DNA of 64,000 nt, taken from contig NW_022985081.1 in NCBI RefSeq assembly GCF_010015585.1, positions 398,738 to 462,737 of the forward strand, written 5' to 3'. The position numbers and the translations under genes are program-made. This document shows, in pieces, positions 44,592 to 54,932 of this stretch. The notes under the pieces were generated by a model. The model had not been told where the DNA came from. It did no database searches and worked only from the letters and a program-made list of their open reading frames with translations. Each line of letters starts with the position of its first letter. Within the stretch, counting starts at the first letter, position 1. Origin of the DNA: Eremomyces bilateralis CBS 781.70. Its lineage: Eukaryota; Ascomycota; Dothideomycetes; Eremomycetales; Eremomycetaceae.

Positions 44592-45121
44592 ATGGCGTCC
44601 ATCCTTCCTCCGATCCCACGAGCGATCTTTACGATCTTCGAGCCAATATCTCTGTAATCCGTCCGCCCAACCCCTCACCTCTCCCAAATGACTAACGCTT
44701 CCTAAGCGTTGCGGGATGGATCGCGCCGTTCATCAACATGTCCTACTTCGTGAACTCCCAGCTCCCATTCCTCAACCCCCACACCCCTCTTCCCACTGAG
44801 GAATTGCTCGCGCTGCAGCTATGTAACCTGTACGGGCTCCTGGCGCTGGTGGGATTGGCGGTCTTGCACACGACGACAGAGGCGAGGGTCGTTCATGGGT
44901 ATCTGGTGGCGCTGTGGATTGCCGATATCGGACACATCGCCATTTGCGCGTGGGGATTTGGCTTGGAGAGGACGCTGGATGTGGGGGAGTGGGATGCTCT
45001 AGCTTGGGGGAATATCGGTGTGACTACGTCCCTTTGCGTGGCTAGGACGTTGTATCTCCTCGGGGCTTTTGGCCCGGATCGGGACTCTAGGAAGAATTTG
45101 AAGCGAGGCAAGACGAATTAA
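44592..45121 (+). CDS. Small multi-pass membrane protein, DUF7704 type
   Basis: Exons 44592-44653 and 44707-45121 give 158 aa. The start LPPIPRAIFTIFEPISLVAG is the usual N terminus of the fungal DUF7704 family, in which a Pro-Arg-x-x-F helix leads into the first membrane segment. Further hydrophobic stretches are LLALQLCNLYGLLALVGLAV, GYLVALWIADIGHIAICAWG and LAWGNIGVTTSLCVARTLYL, giving about four helices, then a basic tail (RKNLKRGKTN). Function is unknown to me; homologues are found across filamentous fungi. Exon 1 is short, but the splice restores the conserved SLVAGW stretch. Confidence 0.8.
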
Positions 45122-45618
45122 CCGGCGTTGGGATGTCCCGCTCTGCCTCCAGAAACCCGGGTCGGCATTCTCTGGCCAAGATAAGTACGGGTAGGGAGGT
45201 GCTTATTGAAAGAATGGCTTTGTCATTTCGTGCCATACATCGCCCTAACAGGGCTCCTTTTCAGCCGAATCGTCCAATCGATACGATCGGCGAACCTTCC
45301 GAACGCCAGGAATGATATTCGCTCTCTCGTATTGGACTAGAAAATGAATACCACAGCTCCATCGTGAGTTCGTGATGTGACTTAAGACTTTTGTTCATCT
45401 TTCAGCTTGACCTGAAATGGTTTAGCGTATTGATCTGACTCAGATCGTCATTTGGACCAAGACTTTGCAGATTTCGGTTGGGAATAAAATCACACCCGTC
45501 CCCCGCTTTGGCTGAACAAATTCAACCAATTTTTATCTCACGCGTCAATCGCGTATCCTTTCAAGCGTGTTTGATCTGTGTAATATCTGAAAGACATCCT
45601 GAAGGAGCGTTGATCAAG
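45122..45618. other. Intergenic region DUF7704 gene / SSS transporter
   Basis: Promoter side of the transporter. No gene recognised. Confidence 0.55.
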
Positions 45619-47910
45619 ATGGGCATGCCATCGTTTGCGGCGTCGAACGCCATCATTTACCTCACATATGGACTTTTCCTGTAGGCCCTTGGGATAACTG
45701 CCAATCATGGATTTGGGGCTAACGGGAGTGCAGAGTTGGTGGAGTCGCGATCGCATGGCGAGTCCGCACTCACAATACGAAGGAGTATCTCTCCAGCAAT
45801 GGGACACAGAAGGGTCAGATCTACTACAACCTCGCGACTTTTCTTTGGGGTTTCATCTGCTGAGGAAGGGTAAGCAAAGGATCTGCCATACTAACCGTGT
45901 CTAGGCATACCGCTTGCCCTGAACTTTATAGCTTCGGGTGAGTTGAGCGACCAGCGGCAGCGACGAAACCACCGGCACGGCCTGGCCTTACTACAGGCCA
46001 CTTGAGGCGTTCGGGACAATATGGAAGCAAGCATCTACAGTGAAATCCAGGTTCGTATCTCATTAGATCTCTCGCGAGGTGTCGGAAGCCGTTGCAATGC
46101 AGACAGTCGCTGTTTGCATCGCATCAGGCTTCCGGCCCTCGCGCGGCTTCGCGACGGGCGCCGAATCCTTTGCAACAGTCCGCGATCCAACCATGATTTT
46201 AAGTATCATGGAGATCGTGGATGATTGTAATAGGACGAAGCTGAGAAGTACCGTAAATACTCGATCAAGATAATGCTTGCGTGGGGAACGTGCTGCCGCA
46301 ATCCTCCCCTTTCCCCCTTTCCTTTTGACTGTCATCACTAACGTAGGGCCATATTTGTCGTCGGATATAGCTCTTGGATCTGGTATCTTGTTTACGTACC
46401 CAGAGATTGCAACGCTCTGTGGCGTCCAAGGACTTATCGTCTATGCTCTGTCGAGTTCCCTGCCGCTCTTGATATTTGGGTACCTTGGTCCCATTATCAG
46501 AAAGCGATGCCCGGAGGGTTTCGTCCTGACCGAATGGACGAGACAGAGATACGGAATCGTAACGGCGCTGTTCTTGAGCTTCTTCACGTAAGCTGGGTAC
46601 TTGATTGCCAATGAGTCAAGAAATTAACTTGATGCAGACTGGTGACGTTATTCCTGTACATGGTTGCCGAACTATCAGCAATCCAGCAGATTGTCACTGC
46701 ATTGACCGGCCTGAACGGACTGCCGGCAGTGATTGTGCAATGCGTCGTTACCACAATTTATACCAGTGAGTCTCCCACGACGCTCGTGGTGAACCGCAGC
46801 TAACTCGTCCTAAAGCTATCGGGGGTTTCAAGGTCTCATTCATCACGGACAACATTCAAGGCGGACTGGTCTTGCTTATTATCGTGGTGTCCGTGATCTC
46901 AGTCGGCGTCGAGACCGACATCGATCGGAGCAAGATTGATTCATCGGGGCTGCTAAAGTCGAGCCTGCTTGGATGGCAGCTCGTATACATCCTTCCAGTC
47001 GCCATTCTCACCAATGACTTCTTCATTTCGGTAAGCGAACCCAGCCATTCTATAGGCACCCTCGCTGACTCGCGCCATCCAGGGATTCTGGCTCCGTACA
47101 TTCGCCGCGAAAACAGACAAGGACCTTCGCATCGGCGTTACCATCGCGACGGTCGTTGTGGCCATGATTTTGACGTTGGTTGGCAGCTCTGGCCTACTTG
47201 CCGCTTGGTCCGGAGTTTGGGAGCCAGATAATGACGACGCTCCAGGAAGCATGGCGCTCTTCCTCCTCCTGGGTCGGCTTCCAGCCTGGGTTGTAGGTAT
47301 TGTCCTCGTCATGGTCATCACCCTCTCCACCGCGGCGTTCGACTCTTTCCAATCCGGAATGGTGGCGAACGGCTCGAATGACCTATTCAAAAATAAGCTT
47401 CCGCTCTGGACGGTGAGGGTCTGCGTCGTCCTCGTCATCATCCCCGTCGTGGTTCTCGCGCTGAAATCACCCGATATCCTGACCATCTACCTGATCTCGG
47501 ATCTCGTGTCGGCATCCCTCGTTCCGCCACTTCTGGTTGGGCTAGTCGACCGGTTTTATATGTGGCGAGGCTTCGAGGTCGTGGTTGGCGGGCTTGGTGG
47601 GATCTTGTCCGTCTTTATTTTCGGAACCATCTATTATGGGGACGCGAGGAAGGGTGGCGAGCTCATCATCCTTCAGGGCGGTCTGTACGGGAGCGATTGG
47701 GGCGCGTTTGGTGCCTTCGTCGCCGCCCCTGTTGGAGGCATGCTTTTTGCTCTGGCGGCATTTGCGCTGCGGATCGGGACGCTGTGGCTGTGGAGCAGAT
47801 TTGGCAACAGGAAGTTCGATGCGTTCGATCGGCCCGTTGTGCGAGCTGTTCCTGATTTAGATGATGTTGAGGTGGAGAGCCAGTACGTGGCAAATGGGAA
47901 GTTCATTTGA
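45619..47910 (+). CDS. Sodium:solute symporter family transporter (substrate unknown, urea-permease-like fold)
   Basis: Exons 45619-45680, 45734-45813, 45905-45937, 46371-46587, 46638-46765, 46816-47030 and 47083-47910 join in frame to 520 aa. The SSS family moves solutes with sodium or protons across the plasma membrane. Features: first helix YLTYGLFLVGGVAIAW, NTKEYLSSNGTQKGIPLALN, SALGSGILFTYPEIATLCG, WTRQRYG, YMVAELSAIQQIVTALTG, TIGGFKVSFITDNIQG and a long run of helices to the C terminus, including VITLSTAAFDSFQSGMVANG. Fungal members include urea permease Dur3, but this protein is shorter and divergent, so I give no substrate. Intron 3 (45938-46370) is 433 bp, several times longer than the others, and holds hairpins. 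Confidence 0.85.
46084..46211. other. Cluster of three inverted repeats inside the long intron of the transporter gene
   Basis: Hairpin 1 (46084-46133) has arms starting GGAAGCC and ending GGCTTCC with about 23 nt mostly paired. Hairpin 2 (46136-46158) pairs CCCTCGCG with CGCGACGGG. Hairpin 3 (46191-46211) pairs CCATGAT with ATCATGG around a 7-nt loop. They lie in tandem within 130 bp. Confidence 0.6.
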
Positions 47911-48082
47911 GACAGGGTGTGCTGTGAGAGGAGGAGAATCTTTGCAAAGACCTCTCAGGGCTGGTTGATATTATGCCCAAGTAATCATGGCGATAGTAAT
48001 CGGAGAGATGTTGGAGCAATCTGTCTTTAACGCTGGTAATCTTCACAACGGCATCTTGGAAATGTTGCTCTGACTAGCTAGC

Positions 48083-49056
48083 TTAACCGGAGCCGACTTG
48101 CTCTTTTGAAGACTTTTGCCAGAGAGATTTCCCCTCTTCGCCCACAAGCTCTTGATCTGCCTTTTCTGCGATGCCAACACTTTCCGTTACATTAGTCGCC
48201 TCCCCATTGCCTGGCTTCTGTTGAGGACCTGCCGCCTCGGCCTTCCTCAACCGCTTCCTCGCTCTACCGATCTCGATCTCTAGTTCGCGCATCTGGGTAG
48301 CAATGTTCACGATTGCGGGAATGGGTTCTTCCACGGCCTTGACAAAATCCACTTGTGCGCTGCGTAATGCTGGTGGAACCAAGATACCGTACCAGTGAAG
48401 AGGGTCGATAATCAGCTTCGCGGGATCCGTGTCGTTGGATTTGTCTTGGAGGGATAGAGAGGAGAGTGATGGAGGTTCGGTCTCGGACTCGTCTTTACTC
48501 TGCTCAGGTGGTTCTGCAGGCTTATCCTCGGGCGTATCTCGTGTTTCATGGCCATTCTTCAGGCCATTCTTAATCTTTTTCTCAGCTACTTTAGCCGCCG
48601 AGTGTTCTCCCTCACCACCTCGTACTGCCTGCCCCGTAGTCGAGAACTGGATGCATGGTCGATTGGCGTGACCAGAAGATTTGGCCTCTTCTATCCGTCT
48701 AATAGCCGATTAGATTCACAAATTCAACGGGGAGCATAGAATCCATCAATACATTTTTCTCAGCGCCTGCATACGCTCATCGTAGTAGTCCCGTCCATGA
48801 CGGATTTTGCTCGGAGACTTGAAGTTGGCTTCGGCAAGAGAGAAATGACCCTACAAGGTCAATTTAGGCACCGAAACATTCAACAAGACTCGCTATCGCA
48901 TACTGAAGAAAATAAACCTGAAAGGGCTTTTCGCTGGACCTGATACTGGTCAAGAAGGTCCAAATAATCCACTAGGAGTCGATCGAGGATGGTGCTATCC
49001 ATATCTCCGGTCGCCTTGACCGGCGTTTGGTTGGTAGGACCTATTCCGTTTGCCAT
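48083..49056 (-). CDS. VMA22: V-ATPase assembly factor Vma22 / CCDC115 family
   Basis: Exons 49056-48904, 48850-48753 and 48698-48083 give 288 aa. Vma22 acts in the ER with Vma12 and Vma21 in assembling the V0 sector of the vacuolar proton ATPase. The N-terminal part (LDRLLVDYLDLLDQYQVQRK, GHFSLAEANFKSPSKIRHG, YYDERMQALRK) and the C-terminal signature (DPLHWYGILVPPALRSAQVD, AVEEPIPAIVNI, MRELEIEIGRARKRLRKAEA) match the family; the latter is a coiled coil. A Glu/Ser-rich spacer separates them and makes the protein longer than the yeast one (181 aa). The first intron uses the GTATGC donor at 48903, which keeps the conserved GLFSSGHFSLAEANF frame. It converges with the transporter gene and is divergent from AXL2. 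Confidence 0.88.
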
Positions 49057-49939
49057 GATCAACAAGCCACTTCATCACAAGATATGTTCAAATACGAGTT
49101 CGAAAGAAAAACGCGATAAACATCTGGATGGATGGAATCGTTGGAGCTCTCTGCTGCGGGCTGCCTGCTCTGCTACTGGAGCAGGGGCCCTGATGCCGTG
49201 ATTGGCCAGATACTCACCCCGGACGACCTCGTGATTACTTCGGCAATATTTCAGTAGTCCCTTCCCTTATCCTATCTCCCGGTCCTCTGCTTCCAGAACT
49301 CTTCCTATCGACTTTCGCGAGACACAAACTCTCATTCTCCATGCATGTTACGGATAGAGCTTGTGTAACCCGTTTACGGAATTCCCAAACAATCATCTGT
49401 GATGTAGGTGATGGGGATATAGTGTTGAAGCTAGTTCAATAGACAAGACTATCGGTACAGTTGAGACCGGAGATCACGATACGAGTGGCATCCGCCACGA
49501 GAGTCGCGATGTCCTTAAGAAGTCCAGACAGTAGAACGGCAAGGTAACCGGACCGTATGGCAGGTTGATAGCGATCTTTTCCTCTTTTCCGAACATTGAG
49601 CATTGTCCATTTCATCACCAACTATTTCTAGATTATTCTTTGGTCCCCTTTCCTCTTAGTGGTTGTATGACCCCTTGCATTCTGAGCTTTTCTGCGCCAT
49701 AAACTCCATTCCAGATCTCACCAAACAAGGTGCGCGTTCAACCCCTTCATTGTCGCGTCAGAATGCTCGGTGGCTTCTGATGACCGGAGATTGACCGGCT
49801 TGTGCTATATTCGACTTCGTCGGTATGCATCCTGCTCTTCTGGTTTGACCCCATCCTTCATGCTTTTTGATACCTTATGTGTTGATGTTTCTGGCACATA
49901 GAGCCAAAGCTGGATAGAAGCGGCCGTCCAATCCTTCCA
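49057..49939. other. Divergent promoter region VMA22 / AXL2
   Basis: 883 bp between the two start codons. Short frames are not protein-like; nothing recognised. Confidence 0.55.
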
Positions 49940-52900
49940 ATGTGGTCCCTAATCGTCGTCGCCTGTTCCATCCTCGGACCGTCCCTAGCTCTTCCTGAAG
50001 TGTCGTATCCCTTCAATTCGCAATTCCCAACGGTTGCTCGAGTGGATAATCCATATGACTTCCAGCTTGCGCCATCATCTTTCGCTCCGGTCGGTGATGG
50101 TGTGAAGTATGCGCTCTCTGGCGCGCCGGTATGGCTGTCGATCGACTCGACGACTCGACGACTCCAGGGGACGCCAAAGGTCAACGATGTTGGTGTATCT
50201 ATGTTCCGAATCTCAGCGACCGATTCGAGCGGAACCGCGTCTATGGATGCCATGTTGTTCACGGTGATGGATCCGCCTCCTGGACTAGGAGAAGATGTCA
50301 GTTCTCAGTTAGCGAAGACGGAGAAGTTGTCGGGGCCAAGGACGGTTCCAATCCGCTCGGGGGCGCAGTTTGACATAAAGTTTTCAAGAAACACATTCGC
50401 AGATGATGGCTCACGTAAAAGATACTACGCCACTTCAAAAGACAGGACACCATTGCCAACGTGGTTGAAGTTTACGCCAGAGACGCTGGGGTTCACTGGA
50501 AGAACACCAGACACCACGGGGCCTCCTCAGGAGTTCATGATCATTCTGATTGCGTCCGAAATAGATGGGTTCGAGGCTGCGTCTGTGAATTTCACCATCG
50601 CAGTGAGCCCACATGAGCTCGTCTTCGATCCGTGGGAGAACAATTTGAGACTAAGAGGAGAGTCGGGGAGCACGAGAAATATCAAGAATACGCTGTTTCT
50701 GGACGGCAAGGTTGCAGTAAATTCGGATATCTCCAGGCTCTCAGTCGAGACACCAGACTGGATCAAATTCGACGACGGAGTATTCAGAGCGGCTGGTGGC
50801 ATCCCTTCGAGCATCCAGGAGACGACAATCAATGTGCTTGCGGAGGATCGCTTTGGCAATCGAGCGTCATGTGTTGTGCGTGTTAAGGTGGACAAGGACA
50901 AATTAGGTCTTTTCCGCAACGACATCGGGCCGATCGACGCGACGATCGGTGAAGAATTCCGTTACACGTTCGCACAATCTCTGTTTACACGTCCAGATGT
51001 GTCGGTGGAAATCGTTTTAGGGTCTGCGTCTTCCTGGCTTCAATTCGATCCACGCACGCTCACCCTTCACGGCAAAGTTCCAACTGGCCTTGAACCATCA
51101 AAAATCCCTGTTAAACTCATCGCTAGTTCAAGTTCTAACTTTGAAGATGAAGAAAAGTTTCATATATCACTAAAACCAGTCACTTCGAAGGTATTACCAA
51201 CACCATCATCGACCTCAAAAACAGATATGGCTCCCTTATCGGCCATCCCTTCCTCGACCTCGACTGCTGGTTCAGGACCCGTGCTCGCTTCTGCTTCCAA
51301 AGAGAAAGCTACTCGGAAAATCACGGTCATCGTTGTTGTCGTCTGTGTTTTGTTGTTCCTCATTCTGGTCACCGGTGCTTGCTTCCTCTACCGCTACAAA
51401 CGATTCAGATTCTGGCGCAAATCCGGTCGAAGCGTTTTGAAGGCAGATATCTCGAAGCCGAGCCTCGTCCAAGAGGAATGGGAGCAAGATGGTCCCGCAG
51501 AATTCCAGGATGCTGAGAAAGGCACGACCGGCAGGACTCCTAAACTCGAGCGCCCACCGCGTGTCCAGCTGAACCTCTCACCTGTGCGCTCGACTAATCG
51601 CTTCTCCCGGTCCAGCCTGAGAGCAATGATAGCCGGCGACTCACCCACGAAAAATACCGTAGCGGGACAGAAGGCGATCCGTCGGTTGTCAACTGACCAT
51701 TGCTCCCTCACCGAAGCCGAAGCGGACATGATGGCCTGCCAGGCTTGGGATCCTGCTTCCAGGTCCGCTGGAGACGACCTTGACGACAGCATGAGCATCC
51801 CCACGGCAATGGCACGTCGTTCGCAACGGATATCTGGTGTTCACTCGAACCGCACGTCCAAACACTTCTCCAAACCTGTCCCGGTCAACCGATGCGTCGT
51901 TGGGTTGGGACACGGCCGTGGGGCCAATATTTACGGTCCGTCGTCTGGTGTCAGCAATCTGAACGTCAACGAAATCGATCCAAACCGACCCACGCCACGC
52001 AGGGGTAGCAGAGGAAGAGATTGCAGCACCGGTTCATACAGCACGCATTCCACTGGCCTGGTGCCATCCGTCTCGCCTTCGCAATTCCCATCTCCCCCGA
52101 CATTCCAGCGGCCTCCAGTGAACCCCTTCATTTCCCCCTGCTACGAAATTCCCGCGCCAAACATTATCACCGACGTGTGCACCACTTCCGAGCCGCACCA
52201 GCAACCATCAACAGCGCGAACAGGCTCTCTAAAAAAGGGCCCCGGCCTAACCCGGCAATCGACCAGCACCACCTTCTTCACCAAACACCGCTCCTACATC
52301 CCAACCCGGCGCTCTGTCCATGGCTCCACCTTCTTCCACACCCGCTCCTGCACGCCCTCCGAGACACGCGTGGGCAGCGGGCGAGGCTCCCTATCCCGAC
52401 GCTGGACGGCATACGTTGGGAAAACCGAGGACGGCGATCTAGAGAGTTTGAGCCTTGAGCCGCTGCCACGATGCTATCTCCCACGCGAGCGCAGTAGCTT
52501 GCGGAGTAGTGTGCTTTTCGGGGATGCGCGTGAGGGAAGCGAGAGCGAGTGGTCGGATGACTCCTCGATATCGCTCTTATCCGACACCTCGCATTCCGAC
52601 ACCACCGGCGAAGACAATGCCGATACCGTGATAGACGCGGACGCGGACGCAGACATCATCGCAGAAGAAGAGCGGAGCACCACACCCGCCGACCTCACCG
52701 TCCCGCCCCTCACCATCCGCTCCCCAGCACGGAATTGCAACGACCAAAACCCCAACGCTTGCGACGCCTCCCCTTCCCCCCCCATTCCCATCGACCCCCG
52801 CGTCGCCCCCGGCCAAGAAAACCCCATCTCCATCAACGACATCGACCTCCCTTCCCCCCTCCGCTCCCACCTCCACATGAAGCACGCCGCCAGCGATCTT

Positions 52901-53452
52901 CACTCTCACCGACGCCACTCCCGCGCGCTCGCAGAACGCAGCACAAACACGTGCGTGCGCGCGGGCGGGCCTTCTTCTCGGCGACCGAGCAGCATCGCAC
53001 GGATGGCAGAGCTGGGCGAGGATCAGGGGGAGCCGTCCAGTGCGGTGCAAGATCGGAGTTTCCTGGCGGTGCCGCGGAGGCGAATGGCCGGGCGGGTACG
53101 GGTATTGGACGAGGAAGACGAAGAAGGGGCCACGGCGCAGGTGGGCTCGAGCGGGGTGAGCGAGAGGTGGATGCGGGCGATGGGGTTGGGGGAGGGGGCG
53201 ATCATGAGTCGGGGGCGGGAGAGCTATCGGTTGTGGAAGGAGGAGGGAATGGTGCGGGAGCGGGTGGAGCGGTTGGAGAGCGGGGAGAAGTGGGCACCGT
53301 TGGATGCAGGCGGGGAGGGTTGCGGGTGGGAAATGGATGAAGGGTTGGGGGTAATGATGATGGAGGATCGGGAAAGGGGCAGGCGAGAGAAGACGATGAG
53401 TGGAGATTGGGAGACGGTGAGGGAGGCGAGTGAGGGGATGGTGTTTTTCTGA
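49940..53452 (+). CDS. AXL2: Axl2-type plasma-membrane protein with cadherin-like domains
   Basis: A single exon encodes 1170 aa. Axl2/Bud10 is a type I membrane landmark protein for axial budding in yeast; in filamentous fungi it affects septation and conidiophore morphology. A signal peptide (MWSLIVVACSILGPSLA) is followed by repeated cadherin-like CADG folds, each with a family-typical motif: YPFNSQFPTVARV, VWLSIDSTTRRLQGTP, PTWLKFTPETLGFTGRTP, DWIKFDDGVFRAAGGIP and SWLQFDPRTLTLHGKVP. A Ser/Thr/Pro stalk precedes one membrane helix at about residues 460-484 (ITVIVVVVCVLLFLILVTG), then a basic stop-transfer YRYKRFRFWRK and a long, Ser-rich, probably disordered cytoplasmic tail. The absence of introns is normal for this gene. 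Confidence 0.9.
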   Translation: MWSLIVVACSILGPSLALPEVSYPFNSQFPTVARVDNPYDFQLAPSSFAPVGDGVKYALSGAPVWLSIDSTTRRLQGTPKVNDVGVSMFRISATDSSGTASMDAMLFTVMDPPPGLGEDVSSQLAKTEKLSGPRTVPIRSGAQFDIKFSRNTFADDGSRKRYYATSKDRTPLPTWLKFTPETLGFTGRTPDTTGPPQEFMIILIASEIDGFEAASVNFTIAVSPHELVFDPWENNLRLRGESGSTRNIKNTLFLDGKVAVNSDISRLSVETPDWIKFDDGVFRAAGGIPSSIQETTINVLAEDRFGNRASCVVRVKVDKDKLGLFRNDIGPIDATIGEEFRYTFAQSLFTRPDVSVEIVLGSASSWLQFDPRTLTLHGKVPTGLEPSKIPVKLIASSSSNFEDEEKFHISLKPVTSKVLPTPSSTSKTDMAPLSAIPSSTSTAGSGPVLASASKEKATRKITVIVVVVCVLLFLILVTGACFLYRYKRFRFWRKSGRSVLKADISKPSLVQEEWEQDGPAEFQDAEKGTTGRTPKLERPPRVQLNLSPVRSTNRFSRSSLRAMIAGDSPTKNTVAGQKAIRRLSTDHCSLTEAEADMMACQAWDPASRSAGDDLDDSMSIPTAMARRSQRISGVHSNRTSKHFSKPVPVNRCVVGLGHGRGANIYGPSSGVSNLNVNEIDPNRPTPRRGSRGRDCSTGSYSTHSTGLVPSVSPSQFPSPPTFQRPPVNPFISPCYEIPAPNIITDVCTTSEPHQQPSTARTGSLKKGPGLTRQSTSTTFFTKHRSYIPTRRSVHGSTFFHTRSCTPSETRVGSGRGSLSRRWTAYVGKTEDGDLESLSLEPLPRCYLPRERSSLRSSVLFGDAREGSESEWSDDSSISLLSDTSHSDTTGEDNADTVIDADADADIIAEEERSTTPADLTVPPLTIRSPARNCNDQNPNACDASPSPPIPIDPRVAPGQENPISINDIDLPSPLRSHLHMKHAASDLHSHRRHSRALAERSTNTCVRAGGPSSRRPSSIARMAELGEDQGEPSSAVQDRSFLAVPRRRMAGRVRVLDEEDEEGATAQVGSSGVSERWMRAMGLGEGAIMSRGRESYRLWKEEGMVRERVERLESGEKWAPLDAGGEGCGWEMDEGLGVMMMEDRERGRREKTMSGDWETVREASEGMVFF

Positions 53453-54128
53453 GCGTGGCTGGGGGCTGGGAGGGACTGTACTCTGGACGACGGACTGGAT
53501 TCAGCGGTCGGGACTGAATGGACTGGTTGTCCGGGATTGAGCCGGACAATCGCGGGATGACAACGCTGTGCTGAAGGCATGGAGAAGTTGTTCTGTTGAT
53601 GTGAAAAAGTCGTTTGTATGGAGTTCATCGTTCACCTGTGCCTTAGGTTAGGTATCGTAGGTAGCCGGAAAATAGGATTCATCATGGTTATTCTCGGATT
53701 CTGCAGAGTGCAATTCTAGGCCCTGTAGGCCCAGGCCTTCGCGCAGCAACGAAGAACACAGTCGTCCAACTTGCAGTTCACCACATAGCAAAGGGATGGG
53801 CAGTTTTTTTCTTAATTCTTATTCATTGATCCCAGGGGATTAGTAGAGTACAGAGTTGGTCAATGGCCTCTGTCCCAGCCGAGCATTGAAAAATCTCGCC
53901 AGAACCAGAGCTAGTGATAGACGTAGAATAATTCATACCGTGTCATGAAAAAGCGCCATTCCGCGCTCAATTCCGAGTTGAACATAAAGTTCGATGGACT
54001 TCGCCCAACACCGAAAAATCAGTGATGAGCAGTCATGTCAATCAGATCCAGTCACTTCCTGCCGTTCGCACAGGCCTCCTTAGCACCGCCGTCTCCTTAG
54101 CAATGCCGTCACTTCTCCCTCCCCCACA
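53453..54128. other. Convergent intergenic region AXL2 / STF2-like gene
   Basis: 3' flanks of both genes; the only long frames antisense to the end of AXL2 are shadows. Nothing recognised. Confidence 0.55.
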
Positions 54129-54932
54129 TCACATCTTCTTGTCCGCGCTCACCGCGTCCTCTTCCTCCACGCTCCCATTCAAGGTGGCGCTGTCCCCCGA
54201 GCTCTCGGTGTCCGCCTTCTGCAAGTCGGCACCGTCCTCAGCAAGGGGACCGTGGATCTCCTCTTCGAAAACGGGCTCGGGTTCGACCGTCTCGAACTTG
54301 GTCTTGAAGTGGTCGAGGTGGTGGGAGTGGGTGGAGGAGTTGGAGCGGCGGCGGGGGTTGGTCATGTTGTAGTTGGAGTCGGAGGCTTCGTCGCCGGGGT
54401 GGCCCCTAAAGTGAGTGTTAGTGGAGTTGTGGGAGAGTATGAGGGTGATAAGATGAGTATGATCTGGAGGTGAGGATGTGCAGCTTTGATTGCTGGACGG
54501 ATGCATGGAAAGCCATGTTGGTGGAGTGAGATATGTGACGAGGTAGGGAACGAGTCATGGATAAAGCGGGATACTTACCAATTGCCCTTCCCTCCACCGT
54601 TCTTCTTGGTCTTGTTGGGATCTTCACCCGCATGGCCAGCCTTGGCGAAGAAGCGAGGGACGCCCTCGTGGTGTTCGGCATGCTGCACGCCGGTATGGTC
54701 ACGTTCTCCGAACTTGTGGGAGCGAGTCACTGTTCGATGGCATGTTAGCTCGATGAAACTCGTTCGTTTCGATGAAGAAAACACTTCGAGCTATCTTCAT
54801 CGATGAAACCAATGAATGAGGTGATGGTAATGCTCCACCCTCCTCCACTCCGAAGAGGTGAGACGGGGAAGCTCGAAGGAGGGGTTGACGGTTGGTGGAA
54901 CATGCAACGGACAAAGAGAATCGGGACTTACT
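54129..54932 (-). CDS. STF2: Stf2-like hydrophilin with a start codon split by an intron
   Basis: Coding exons 54932 (the single base A), 54729-54579 and 54405-54129 give 142 aa. Introns of 202 and 173 bp are longer than usual for this window. The ATG is assembled across the first intron (A|TG). The product begins MTRSHKFGERDHTG and continues GVPRFFAKAGHAGEDPNKTK, NGGGKGNWG, PRRRSNSS and FKTKFETVEPEPVFEE. This matches yeast Stf2/Tis11-type small hydrophilic proteins (MTR-start, KKxGxGKGNWG, RRGSN, QKFE), linked to stabilising inhibited F1F0-ATPase and to desiccation tolerance. The Asp/Glu/Ser-rich tail is longer than in yeast (84 aa). Protein-level similarity is strong over the first 110 residues. 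Confidence 0.85.
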
